From Pseudomonas sp. GM48 (GTDB taxonomy: Bacteria; Pseudomonadota; Gammaproteobacteria; Pseudomonadales; Pseudomonadaceae): DNA of 52,899 nucleotides. A program made the position numbers and the translations under genes. Below the pieces are notes generated by a model that saw only the letters and a list, made by a program, of their open reading frames with translations, was not told the origin of the DNA and made no database searches. Positions 33,104 through 43,605 of the stretch are shown here, piece by piece. Where the stretch lies: assembly GCF_000282335.1 (NCBI RefSeq), contig NZ_AKJM01000187.1:1-52899 (forward strand), written 5' to 3'. Numbering within the stretch: the stretch's first letter is position 1; the number at the start of each line of letters is the position of its first letter.

Positions 33104-34129
33104 ATGATCGTTCGTCCCGTACGCAGCAGCGATTTACCCGCTCTGATCGACCTGGCCCGCAGCACCGGCACCGGCCTGACCACCTTGCCGGCCAACGAAG
33201 AACGTCTGGCCCATCGGGTCGGCTGGGCCGAGAAGACCTTTCGCGGCGAAGCCGGGCGGGGCGACGCGGACTACCTGTTCGTGCTCGAAGACGACAACGC
33301 TCGTGTGGTGGGTATTTCCGCCATTGCCGGCGCCGTCGGCCTGCGTGAGCCCTGGTACAACTTCCGGGTCGGTCTGACGGTCAGCGCTTCCCAAGAGCTG
33401 AACATCTATCGTGAAATCCCGACGCTGTTCCTGGCCAACGACCTGACCGGTAACTCGGAGCTGTGCTCGCTGTTCCTGCACGCCGATTACCGCAGCGGCC
33501 TTAACGGTCGCATGCTGTCCAAGGCGCGGATGCTGTTCATCGCCGAATTCCCGCAACTGTTCGGCAACAAGATCATTGCCGAAATGCGCGGTGTTTCCGA
33601 CGAAGCCGGACGTTCGCCGTTCTGGGAAAGCCTGGGGCGACACTTCTTCAAGATGGAATTCAGCCAGGCCGATTACCTGACTGGCGTGGGCAACAAGGCG
33701 TTCATCGCCGAACTGATGCCGAAATTCCCGCTGTACACCTGCTTCCTGTCGCCGGATGCGCGCAACGTGATCGGTCAGGTTCACCCGGATACCGAGCCGG
33801 CGCTGGCCATGCTCAAGAGCGAAGGTTTCAGCTACCAGGGCTACGTCGACATTTTCGACGCAGGTCCTGCCATCGAATGCGAAACCGGCAAGATCCGCGC
33901 AGTGCGCGACAGCCAGGCCCTGGTGCTGGCCGTCGGTACACCGGGTGACGACGCCACGCCGTTCATCATTCATAACCGCAAGCGCGAAGACTGCCGCATC
34001 ACTGCTGCGCCGGCACGTCTGGCCGCCGGCACCCTGGTGGTCGATCCGCAGACCGCCAAACGTCTTCAACTCAACGCAGGCGATCAAGTGCGCGCCGTGG
34101 CGTTGTCCGCAGCTCGGGAGTCGAAATAA
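33104..34129 (+). CDS. aruG: Arginine succinyltransferase, beta subunit
   Basis: The product has 341 residues, preceded by GAGGAG. The same fold as AruF: MIVRPVRSSDLPALIDLARS, YNFRVGLTVSASQELNIYRE, LTGNSELCSLFLHADYRSG and IGQVHPDTEPALAMLKSEGF. It catalyses the first step of the succinyltransferase pathway with AruF. Its stop codon overlaps the aruD start by one base (TAATG). Confidence 0.95.
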   Translation: MIVRPVRSSDLPALIDLARSTGTGLTTLPANEERLAHRVGWAEKTFRGEAGRGDADYLFVLEDDNARVVGISAIAGAVGLREPWYNFRVGLTVSASQELNIYREIPTLFLANDLTGNSELCSLFLHADYRSGLNGRMLSKARMLFIAEFPQLFGNKIIAEMRGVSDEAGRSPFWESLGRHFFKMEFSQADYLTGVGNKAFIAELMPKFPLYTCFLSPDARNVIGQVHPDTEPALAMLKSEGFSYQGYVDIFDAGPAIECETGKIRAVRDSQALVLAVGTPGDDATPFIIHNRKREDCRITAAPARLAAGTLVVDPQTAKRLQLNAGDQVRAVALSAARESK

Positions 34130-35595
34130 TGAAGTCGCTTTACATCGCAGGTGAATGGCTGGCAGGTGGGGGCGAAGCCTTCGAGTCGCTGAACCCGGTG
34201 ACCCAGCAGGTGCTGTGGTCCGGCGCCGGTGCCACCGCCGCTCAGGTCGAATCGGCTGTGCAGGCGGCGCGTCAGGCGTTCCCGGGCTGGGCGCGGCGTA
34301 CCCTGGAAGAGCGTATCTCGGTGCTGGAAGCCTTTGCTGTCGCGCTGAAAAACCATGCGGACGAACTGGCTCGCACCATCGGCGAAGAAACCGGCAAACC
34401 CTTGTGGGAAGCGGCGACCGAAGTCACCAGCATGGTCAACAAGATCGCCATCTCGGTGCAGAGCTACCGCGAACGTACCGGCGAGAAGAGCGGCCCGCTG
34501 GGCGACGCCACCGCTGTACTGCGGCACAAACCCCACGGTGTGGTGGCAGTGTTCGGTCCTTACAACTTCCCGGGTCACTTGCCCAACGGCCACATCGTGC
34601 CGGCACTGCTGGCCGGTAACAGCGTGCTGTTCAAACCAAGCGAGCTGACGCCGAAAGTGGCCGAACTGACGGTCAAGTGCTGGATTGAAGCCGGTCTGCC
34701 GGCTGGCGTGTTGAACCTGCTGCAAGGCGCTCGCGAAACCGGTATCGCCCTGGCGGCGAACCCGGGTATCGACGGTCTGTTCTTCACCGGTTCCAGCCGT
34801 ACCGGTAATCACCTGCACCAGCAATTCGCCGGTCGTCCGGACAAGATCCTGGCGCTGGAAATGGGCGGTAACAACCCACTGGTGGTCGATCAGGTCGCCG
34901 ACCTCGATGCCGCGGTGTACACCATCATTCAGTCGGCCTTCATCTCTGCCGGCCAGCGTTGCACCTGTGCCCGCCGCTTGCTGGTGCCGCAAGGTGCCTG
35001 GGGCGACACGTTGCTGGCGCGCCTGGTGGCGGTCAGCGCGACCATCGAAGTCGGTGCTTTCGATCAGCAACCGGCGCCGTTCATGGGCTCGGTGGTTTCC
35101 CTTGGCGCGGCAAAAGCGTTGATGGATGCGCAGGAACATCTGCTGGCCAATGGCGCCGTGGCGCTGCTGGAAATGACTCAGCCTCAGGCCCGGTCGGCCT
35201 TGCTGACCCCGGGCATCCTGGACGTCAGCGCCGTCGCCGATCGTCCTGACGAAGAGCTGTTCGGCCCGTTGCTGCAAGTGATCCGCTACGCTGATTTTGA
35301 GGCGGCGATCGCTGAAGCCAACGACACCGCCTACGGATTGGCCGCCGGTCTGCTGTCGGACTCCGAAGCGCGTTACCAGCAATTCTGGCTGGAAAGCCGC
35401 GCCGGTATCGTCAACTGGAACAAGCAACTGACGGGGGCGGCAAGCAGCGCGCCATTCGGCGGCGTCGGCGCCTCGGGCAACCATCGCGCCAGTGCCTACT
35501 ACGCGGCAGATTACTGCGCGTACCCGGTGGCCTCGCTGGAAACGCCGAGCCTTTCTCTGCCGACGGCCCTGACCCCGGGCGTGAAGCTTTCGTAA
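34129..35595 (+). CDS. aruD: N-succinylglutamate 5-semialdehyde dehydrogenase
   Basis: The product has 488 residues: an NAD-dependent aldehyde dehydrogenase oxidising succinylglutamate semialdehyde to succinylglutamate. FGPYNFPGHLPNGHIVPALL contributes to the active site and cofactor pocket; the general base Glu is in LALEMGGNNPLVVDQ, and the nucleophile Cys is in SAGQRCTCARRLLVP. Translationally coupled to aruG by a one-base overlap. The end overlaps the start of a REPIN region by only a few bases. Confidence 0.95.
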   Translation: MKSLYIAGEWLAGGGEAFESLNPVTQQVLWSGAGATAAQVESAVQAARQAFPGWARRTLEERISVLEAFAVALKNHADELARTIGEETGKPLWEAATEVTSMVNKIAISVQSYRERTGEKSGPLGDATAVLRHKPHGVVAVFGPYNFPGHLPNGHIVPALLAGNSVLFKPSELTPKVAELTVKCWIEAGLPAGVLNLLQGARETGIALAANPGIDGLFFTGSSRTGNHLHQQFAGRPDKILALEMGGNNPLVVDQVADLDAAVYTIIQSAFISAGQRCTCARRLLVPQGAWGDTLLARLVAVSATIEVGAFDQQPAPFMGSVVSLGAAKALMDAQEHLLANGAVALLEMTQPQARSALLTPGILDVSAVADRPDEELFGPLLQVIRYADFEAAIAEANDTAYGLAAGLLSDSEARYQQFWLESRAGIVNWNKQLTGAASSAPFGGVGASGNHRASAYYAADYCAYPVASLETPSLSLPTALTPGVKLS

Positions 35596-35602
35596 GGCTT
35601 GT

Positions 35603-35733
35603 GTAGCAGCTGCCGAAGGCTGCGTTCGGCTGCGAAGCAGTCGTAAATCGGTACACCGTGTTTGCGGATCAGAATCATGGATACCGCAATCGCGACTGCT
35701 GCGCAGCCGAACGCAGCCTGCGGCAGCTGCTAC
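35603..35733. repeat. REPIN-like element between aruD and aruB
   Basis: GTAGCAGCTGCCGAAGGCTG with the hairpin TTCGGCTGCGAAGCAGTCG is inverted at the far end (CGACTGCTGCGCAGCCGA then CGCAGCCTGCGGCAGCTGCT). It is a third sequence class, inside the aru gene run. Confidence 0.82.
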
Positions 35734-35797
35734 ATAGATTGCATTCCAGTCATTTTTATTGATGCCTATAACAACAGATTCTCGTGGAGCCTCGCTG

Positions 35798-37144
35798 ATG
35801 AAATCCTATGAAGTCAATTTTGACGGTCTAGTGGGGCCGACCCATAACTACGGCGGCCTGTCCTACGGCAACGTCGCGTCCCAGAGCAACAGCCAGCAGT
35901 CTTCCAACCCGAAGGAAGCGGCGCTGCAAGGCCTGGCGAAGATGAAAGCGCTGATGGAAATGGGTTTCCAGCAAGGCGTACTGGCACCGCAAGAGCGCCC
36001 GGATGTGGCTGCACTGCGTCGCCTGGGCTTTGGTGGCACCGATGCGCAGGTGATCGAGCGTGCGGCCAAAGAGGCGATGCCGCTGCTGGTGGCCAGTTGC
36101 TCGGCGTCGAGCATGTGGGTGGCCAACGCCGCCACGGTCAGCCCGAGCGCCGACACCGCTGACGGTCGCGTGCATTTCACCGCCGCCAACCTCAACTGCA
36201 AATATCACCGTAGCATCGAACACCCGACCACCAGCCGCGTGCTGGGGGCAATGTTCGCTGATAAGAAGCACTTCGCCCACCATGCCGCCTTGCCGGCCGT
36301 GGCGCAGTTCGGTGACGAAGGGGCAGCCAACCACACGCGTTTCTGCCGCGAGTACGGCGGAGCCGGCGTCGAGTTCTTCGTCTTCGGTCGCAGCGCATTC
36401 GACACCCGCTACCCGGCACCGCAGAAGTACCCGGCGCGCCAGACCCTCGAAGCATCCCAGGCCGTGGCCCGCTTGCACGGTTTGAGCGATGACGGTGTGG
36501 TCTATGCCCAGCAGAACCCGTCGGTGATCGATCAGGGCGTGTTCCACAATGACGTGATCGCGGTCGGCAACGGCGAAGTGCTGTTCTATCACGAGGACGC
36601 ATTCCTCGAGACCGAACAGATGCTGGCTGAGCTGCAAAGCAAGCTCGCCAAAGTCGGTGGGAAATTTCAGTCGATCTGTGTACCGCGTTCCGCAGTAAGC
36701 GTGGACGATGCGGTTCGTTCCTACCTGTTCAATAGCCAACTGCTGTCGCGTCCTGACGGCTCCATGCTATTGATCGTGCCGGAAGAATGCCGTGGCAACG
36801 AGCGTGTCTGGCAGTACCTGCAAGGGTTGACCAGCTCTGGCGGCCTGATCCGCGAAGTGAAAGTCTTCGATCTCAAGCAGAGCATGCAGAACGGCGGTGG
36901 CCCGGCTTGCCTGCGGTTGCGCGTCGCACTCAACGAAACCGAACTGGCGGCCGTCAACCCAGGGGTTATCATGACGGCACCGTTGTACGGCACTCTGACC
37001 GAATGGGTCGAGAAGCACTACCGCGACCGCATGACCGAAAACGATCTGGCGGACCCGCAATTGCTGCTTGAGTGCCGGACGGCACTGGATGAACTGACGC
37101 AAATCCTTAAACTGGGCGCGGTTTATCCATTCCAGATCAATTGA
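35798..37144 (+). CDS. aruB: N-succinylarginine dihydrolase
   Basis: The product has 448 residues from MKSYEVNFDGLVGPTHNYGG; a start at 35759 would add 13 residues. AstB-family enzymes hydrolyse succinylarginine to succinylornithine, CO2 and ammonia, using an amidinotransferase-type fold with a Cys-His-Glu set. VNFDGLVGPTHNYGGLSYGN, SMWVANAATVSPSADT and the late NGGGPACLRLRVALNETELA (which carries the catalytic Cys region) are family signatures. It follows the REPIN and leads into the small gene and aruE. Confidence 0.95.
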   Translation: MKSYEVNFDGLVGPTHNYGGLSYGNVASQSNSQQSSNPKEAALQGLAKMKALMEMGFQQGVLAPQERPDVAALRRLGFGGTDAQVIERAAKEAMPLLVASCSASSMWVANAATVSPSADTADGRVHFTAANLNCKYHRSIEHPTTSRVLGAMFADKKHFAHHAALPAVAQFGDEGAANHTRFCREYGGAGVEFFVFGRSAFDTRYPAPQKYPARQTLEASQAVARLHGLSDDGVVYAQQNPSVIDQGVFHNDVIAVGNGEVLFYHEDAFLETEQMLAELQSKLAKVGGKFQSICVPRSAVSVDDAVRSYLFNSQLLSRPDGSMLLIVPEECRGNERVWQYLQGLTSSGGLIREVKVFDLKQSMQNGGGPACLRLRVALNETELAAVNPGVIMTAPLYGTLTEWVEKHYRDRMTENDLADPQLLLECRTALDELTQILKLGAVYPFQIN

Positions 37145-37205
37145 TCGACGGCGCGCCGCCCGATACGGCAGCGCGCTGCTTCATCTCCAACGAGAGCGTA
37201 AAGAT

Positions 37206-37496
37206 ATGAGCGATACCCTGCAGCTGATCCTTGAAGACACCGACGGCACGCAACTGGAAACGTCCTGCACCCGCGTCGCGGTCATGTGGCAAGGTAAAGA
37301 GCTGTGGATCCAGCAGGATGGCCGCGGCCAGTTGCTGATCGGCGTGGACGTCGAAGAGGGCGATGCTGAATACGCCAACCTGCTGTTGCGCCCATTGGCG
37401 ACTAATCTGGTAAGTCTGCAACTGGAGATGGAACCGGCTGACCTCACCGACGATGAGGAACACGTTCACGGCCCGGATTGCAACCACGACCACTAA
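37206..37496 (+). CDS. Small conserved protein of the aru cluster with His-rich tail
   Basis: The product has 96 residues. No known domain is recognised. The sequence is a short beta-rich protein (LQLILEDTDGTQLETSCTRV, AVMWQGKELWIQQDG) with an acidic C-terminus ending DEEHVHGPDCNHDH, a cluster of His, Cys and Asp that could bind a metal ion. It sits between aruB and aruE, 61 bp after the first and 12 bp before the second, the place of an uncharacterised gene in P. aeruginosa, so a role connected with the pathway is possible but unproven. Confidence 0.78.
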   Translation: MSDTLQLILEDTDGTQLETSCTRVAVMWQGKELWIQQDGRGQLLIGVDVEEGDAEYANLLLRPLATNLVSLQLEMEPADLTDDEEHVHGPDCNHDH

Positions 37497-37508
37497 GGAA
37501 ACCGCTCT

Positions 37509-38519
37509 ATGCTCGCCCTCGGCAAACTGCTTGAACTGACCCTCGCCGGCCGCGAACCGGCGGAGAAGACTCAACTGACTGTCGAAGGCGTGCGCATGCG
37601 CTGGTTGAGCGAAGGTGCGCTGGAAGTCCGGCCACCTGAAGCGCGTGACATTGGCCTGGACCTGCTGCTGTCGGCGGGGATCCACGGCAACGAAACAGCG
37701 CCGATCGAGTTGCTCGATCGCCTGTTGCACGACATTGCCCGCGGCGACCTGAAGCCGCGTGCACGAATTCTGTTCCTGTTCGGCAATCCTGAAGCGATTC
37801 GCAAAGGCGAGCGTTTTATCGAGCAGGACGTCAATCGGCTGTTCAATGGCCGTCATGAACAAAGCAGCGGCTCCGAAGCCTTGCGCGCCTGCGAACTGGA
37901 GCGTCTGGCTGCGAGTTTCTTCAGCCTGCCGGACCGTCAGCGCCTGCATTACGACCTGCACACGGCAATTCGTGGCTCGAAAATCGAGCAATTCGCCTTG
38001 TACCCGTGGAAGGAAGATCGCCAGCATTCACGCCTGGAACTGGCTCGCTTGCGTGCTGCCGGCATGGAAGCGGTGCTGCTGCAGAACAAGCCGTCCATCG
38101 TGTTCAGCGCCTACACCTACGACAAGCTCGGTGCCGAGGCCTTCACCCTGGAGCTTGGCAAGGCACGGCCGTTCGGGCAGAACGCCGGGGTCAACGTCTC
38201 GTTGCTGGAGAGGAGCCTCAAGCAGATCATCGAAGGCACCGAACCGGAAATGACCGGAGAAGCACTGGACGGTTTGCAGCTATACAGCGTGGCGCGGGAA
38301 ATCATCAAGCACAGCGACAGCTTCCGCCTGAACCTGCCGGCGGACATCGAGAACTTTTCGGAGCTGGAAGTGGGTTACCTGCTGGCGGAAGACATCGCCA
38401 ACACCCGCTGGATCATTGAAGAAGAGGGCGCCCGGATCATCTTCCCGAACCCCAAGGTGAAGAATGGTTTGCGTGCCGGCATCCTGGTCGTGCCGACCAC
38501 CGACGAAAACCTGGCCTGA
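37509..38519 (+). CDS. aruE: Succinylglutamate desuccinylase
   Basis: The product has 336 residues, with AAGGAAACC before the start. This zinc enzyme of the M14-like AstE family hydrolyses N-succinylglutamate to succinate and glutamate, the last step. The zinc site is visible in GIHGNETAPIELLDRLLHDI (H-x2-E) and in RLHYDLHTAIRGSKIEQFAL (later His). FGNPEAIRKGERFIEQDVNR is the substrate-binding region. A REPIN separates it from the convergent lumazine synthase gene. Confidence 0.95.
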   Translation: MLALGKLLELTLAGREPAEKTQLTVEGVRMRWLSEGALEVRPPEARDIGLDLLLSAGIHGNETAPIELLDRLLHDIARGDLKPRARILFLFGNPEAIRKGERFIEQDVNRLFNGRHEQSSGSEALRACELERLAASFFSLPDRQRLHYDLHTAIRGSKIEQFALYPWKEDRQHSRLELARLRAAGMEAVLLQNKPSIVFSAYTYDKLGAEAFTLELGKARPFGQNAGVNVSLLERSLKQIIEGTEPEMTGEALDGLQLYSVAREIIKHSDSFRLNLPADIENFSELEVGYLLAEDIANTRWIIEEEGARIIFPNPKVKNGLRAGILVVPTTDENLA

Positions 38520-38537
38520 AATCAGCGTAGAACCAAT

Positions 38538-38624
38538 GTGGGAGCGGGCTTGCTCGCGAAGACGGTGGCACATCCAGCTTCGATGTGACTGTTACACCGC
38601 TTTCGCGAGCAAGCCCGCTCCCAC
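38538..38624. repeat. REPIN between aruE and the lumazine synthase gene
   Basis: GTGGGAGCGGGCTTGCTCGC at the left and its inverse at the right flank about 47 bp. It lies between two convergent genes. Confidence 0.87.
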
Positions 38625-38662
38625 ATTTGGTTTTGGGTGAGGCCATAGACCTCACTTAGCCT

Positions 38663-39172
38663 TTAGACCGCTACGGCACGCGGCTCGCTGCGACGCAGCG
38701 CACGCACCTTGTGCAGCGTATCCGCACACGTTTTCGCCGCTTCCTGACCTTTATGCACGAAGTGCTCGAAGAAGAACTTCTGGTGCTCTTCGCCGGCATG
38801 GAAGTGGTGCGGGGTCAGGGACACCGAGAACACCGGCACTTCGGTTTCCAGTTGAACCTGCATCAGGCCGCTGACCACTGACTGGGCGACGAACTCGTGA
38901 CGGTAGATCCCGCCGTCCACCACCAGGGCTGCCGCGACGATGCCGGCATAACGACCGGACTTGGCCAGCAACTTGGCGTGCAGGGGCATTTCAAAGGCGC
39001 CGCCGACTTCGAAGAAGTCGATGTCGGATTCCTGATAACCCTGGGCAATCATTTCGGCGAGGAAACCTTTACGGCTCTGATCGACGATTTCCTTATGCCA
39101 GCAGGCCTGGATGAACGCAACGCGCTCGCCGTGATGGTTTTTGCTTTTGCTGTCGATTGCGGTGGGTTGCAT
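38663..39172 (-). CDS. ribH2: 6,7-dimethyl-8-ribityllumazine synthase, RibH2 type
   Basis: The product has 169 residues. The sequence follows the RibH2 (type II) lumazine synthase pattern: RVAFIQACWHKEIVDQSRKG, FEVGGAFEMPLHAKLLAKSG, AALVVDGGIYRHEFVAQSVV and LTPHHFHAGEEHQKFFFEHF. It makes the riboflavin precursor from a pyrimidinedione and a four-carbon phosphate. AGGAG lies before the start and an FMN riboswitch upstream, so it is expected to be down-regulated by FMN. It stands alone, away from other rib genes. Confidence 0.88.
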   Translation of the reverse strand: MQPTAIDSKSKNHHGERVAFIQACWHKEIVDQSRKGFLAEMIAQGYQESDIDFFEVGGAFEMPLHAKLLAKSGRYAGIVAAALVVDGGIYRHEFVAQSVVSGLMQVQLETEVPVFSVSLTPHHFHAGEEHQKFFFEHFVHKGQEAAKTCADTLHKVRALRRSEPRAVAV

Positions 39173-39249
39173 GTTCTGACTCCTGTTTGTGTGAAAAACA
39201 GGGCGTTATGAATCGAAGGGGATTTGAGGGTACGCAGGCACGAGTGCCT

Positions 39250-39288
39250 ACGGACGGCGCTTTGGTATAGAGCTAGGCGCCGTCAATC
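39250..39288 (-). promoter_or_regulatory. Likely expression-platform hairpin of the FMN riboswitch
   Basis: GACGGCGC and GCGCCGTC form an 8-bp stem directly downstream of the aptamer on the minus strand. A second small stem (GTAGGCACTCGTGCCTGC) follows before the ribH2 SD. No T-run follows, so translational control is more likely than termination. Confidence 0.45.
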
Positions 39289-39453
39289 CCGTTCTCTCTT
39301 CATCCGGACTATGACCGTCGGCCCCGGGATCACACCGGGTCTGCTGACCTTGCTGTCAGGCACTGCCGAAGCCGTGCTGTCACCAAGCGCTCGCGGGCTA
39401 TGCGCATTGCGCGCAATTACCGCCGGTGGGGAGTTGCACCCCGCCCTGAGAAC
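39289..39453 (-). promoter_or_regulatory. FMN riboswitch (RFN element)
   Basis: On the minus strand the conserved RFN blocks are present in order: TTCTCAGGGCGGGGTGCAA, TCCCCACCGGCGGTAAT, AGCCCGCGAGCG, GGTCAGCAGACCCGGTGTGA, and GCCGACGGTCATAGTCCGGA followed by TGAAGAGAGAACGG. The outer stem CGTTCTC/GAGAACG closes the element. It precedes the ribH2 gene by about 117 bp. Confidence 0.95.
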
Positions 39454-39547
39454 GTTTTTGCCGCCGGAATGTTTGGCGGCGCAGCGTTTTTATCACATAT
39501 TTGCGGTATGCGCATTGCCAATACCGGTCAGTCAAGGTGTGGAACCT

Positions 39548-39635
39548 GTGGGAGCGGGCTTGCTCGCGAAGACGGTTTAATATCCAACGCAAATGTTGAC
39601 TGTCAGTCCGCCTTCGCGAGCAAGCCCGCTCCCAC
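39548..39635. repeat. REPIN between the riboswitch region and ltaE
   Basis: GTGGGAGCGGGCTTGCTCGC and its inverse flank about 48 bp, ending 106 bp before the threonine aldolase start. Confidence 0.87.
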
Positions 39636-39741
39636 ATAGGCGCAATTCGTCTTTTACTCATTCAAGGGTTGATTAATCGTCGCCATGCCCGCAGTAATTC
39701 TTTCCTGAAAGGGAATTCCCCTGCTTACCGAGGCCAGATTC

Positions 39742-40746
39742 ATGAGCGTTATCGATCTTCGTAGCGACACTGTCACCCAACCTTCCGCCGGCATGCTCGA
39801 CGCGATGGCCAAGGCCGTCACCGGTGACGACGTGTATGGCGAAGACCCGACGGTCAATCACCTGGAGGCCGAACTGGCCAGGCGCCTGGGTTTTGCCGCG
39901 GTGCTGTTCGTGCCGACGGGCACCATGAGTAACCTGCTGGGTTTGATGGCCCACTGCGAACGCGGTGACGAGTACATTGTTGGCCAGCAGGCCCATACCT
40001 ATAAATATGAAGGTGGCGGCGCAGCGGTGCTCGGTTCGATCCAGCCGCAGCCGCTGGAAGTACAGGCCGATGGTTCGCTGGACCTGGCGCAGGTCGCTGC
40101 TGCGATCAAACCGGATGACTTCCACTTTGCCCGCACCCGTTTGCTGGCGCTGGAAAACACCATGCAAGGCAAAGTCCTGCCGCTGGAATACCTGGCACGG
40201 GCGCGTAGTTTTACTCGCGAACATGGCTTGCAACTGCACCTGGACGGCGCACGCCTGTACAACGCGGCAGTGAAACTGGGTGTCGATGCCCGGGAAATTA
40301 CCCAGTATTTCGATTCCGTCTCGGTGTGCCTGTCAAAAGGGCTGGGCGCTCCGGTGGGTTCGGTACTGTGCGGCTCGGTGGCGTTGATCGGCAAGGCGCG
40401 GCGCCTGCGCAAGATGGTCGGTGGCGGCATGCGTCAGGCCGGGATTCTGGCGGCGGCAGGCCTGTACGCGCTGGATCACAACGTTCAGCGCCTGGCCGAT
40501 GACCATGCCAATGCGCAATCGCTGGCCGAAGGCTTGCGTGCCGCGGGCTTCGATGTGGAGCCGGTACAAACCAACATGGTTTACGTACAGATGGGCGACA
40601 AGGCGGAGGCGATCAAGGCGTTTGCCGCTGAACGCGGGATCAAGCTCAGTGCCGCCGCTCGTCTGCGCATGGTCACGCACATGGACATCAACCGTGCGCA
40701 AATCGAGCAAGTCGTCGCGACATTCGTCGACTTTTCGCGCAAGTGA
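39742..40746 (+). CDS. ltaE: Low-specificity L-threonine aldolase
   Basis: The product has 334 residues: a PLP enzyme splitting threonine/allo-threonine into glycine and acetaldehyde. MSVIDLRSDTVTQPSAGMLD, DDVYGEDPTVNHLEAELARR, FVPTGTMSNLLGLMAHCERG and LHLDGARLYNAAVKLG are family motifs; the Schiff-base Lys is in VCLSKGLGAPVGS. It is a single gene between the REPIN and the alaS promoter. Confidence 0.94.
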   Translation: MSVIDLRSDTVTQPSAGMLDAMAKAVTGDDVYGEDPTVNHLEAELARRLGFAAVLFVPTGTMSNLLGLMAHCERGDEYIVGQQAHTYKYEGGGAAVLGSIQPQPLEVQADGSLDLAQVAAAIKPDDFHFARTRLLALENTMQGKVLPLEYLARARSFTREHGLQLHLDGARLYNAAVKLGVDAREITQYFDSVSVCLSKGLGAPVGSVLCGSVALIGKARRLRKMVGGGMRQAGILAAAGLYALDHNVQRLADDHANAQSLAEGLRAAGFDVEPVQTNMVYVQMGDKAEAIKAFAAERGIKLSAAARLRMVTHMDINRAQIEQVVATFVDFSRK

Positions 40747-40812
40747 TAGCGTTAGCGCTTCAATTGACTGTTTCTATCGTATAAACACGCTGTACCCCGC
40801 GCGCAGGGCCGA

Positions 40813-40818
40813 TATAAT
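40813..40818 (+). promoter_or_regulatory. Probable -10 box of the alaS promoter
   Basis: A consensus TATAAT followed by GC-rich sequence lies 74 bp before the alaS start. The -35 region at 17 bp spacing (CTGTAC) is poor. Confidence 0.4.
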
Positions 40819-40892
40819 GCGGCCCTTTGCCGTCGCTTCGTCTGTTGACGTTTCGAACAGGCCTTTGGCCGCAGCCTCCGTGGAAGAACCTA

Positions 40893-43514
<2,622 letters not shown>

Positions 43515-43524
43515 GGCAGTGCTC

Positions 43525-43551
43525 GCGGCCCGCAGTCTAGTGGTGGGCCGC
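43525..43551. other. GC-rich hairpin between alaS and lysC
   Basis: GCGGCCC and GGGCCGC pair around a 13-base loop, 11 bp past the alaS stop. No T-run follows, so it is a weak terminator, a processing site, or part of the lysC leader. Confidence 0.45.
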
Positions 43552-43605
43552 AACGCTGTTTGAGTGATTATTTGGGCGCCCTTCATGGGCAGAGGCGGCT
43601 TTGAA

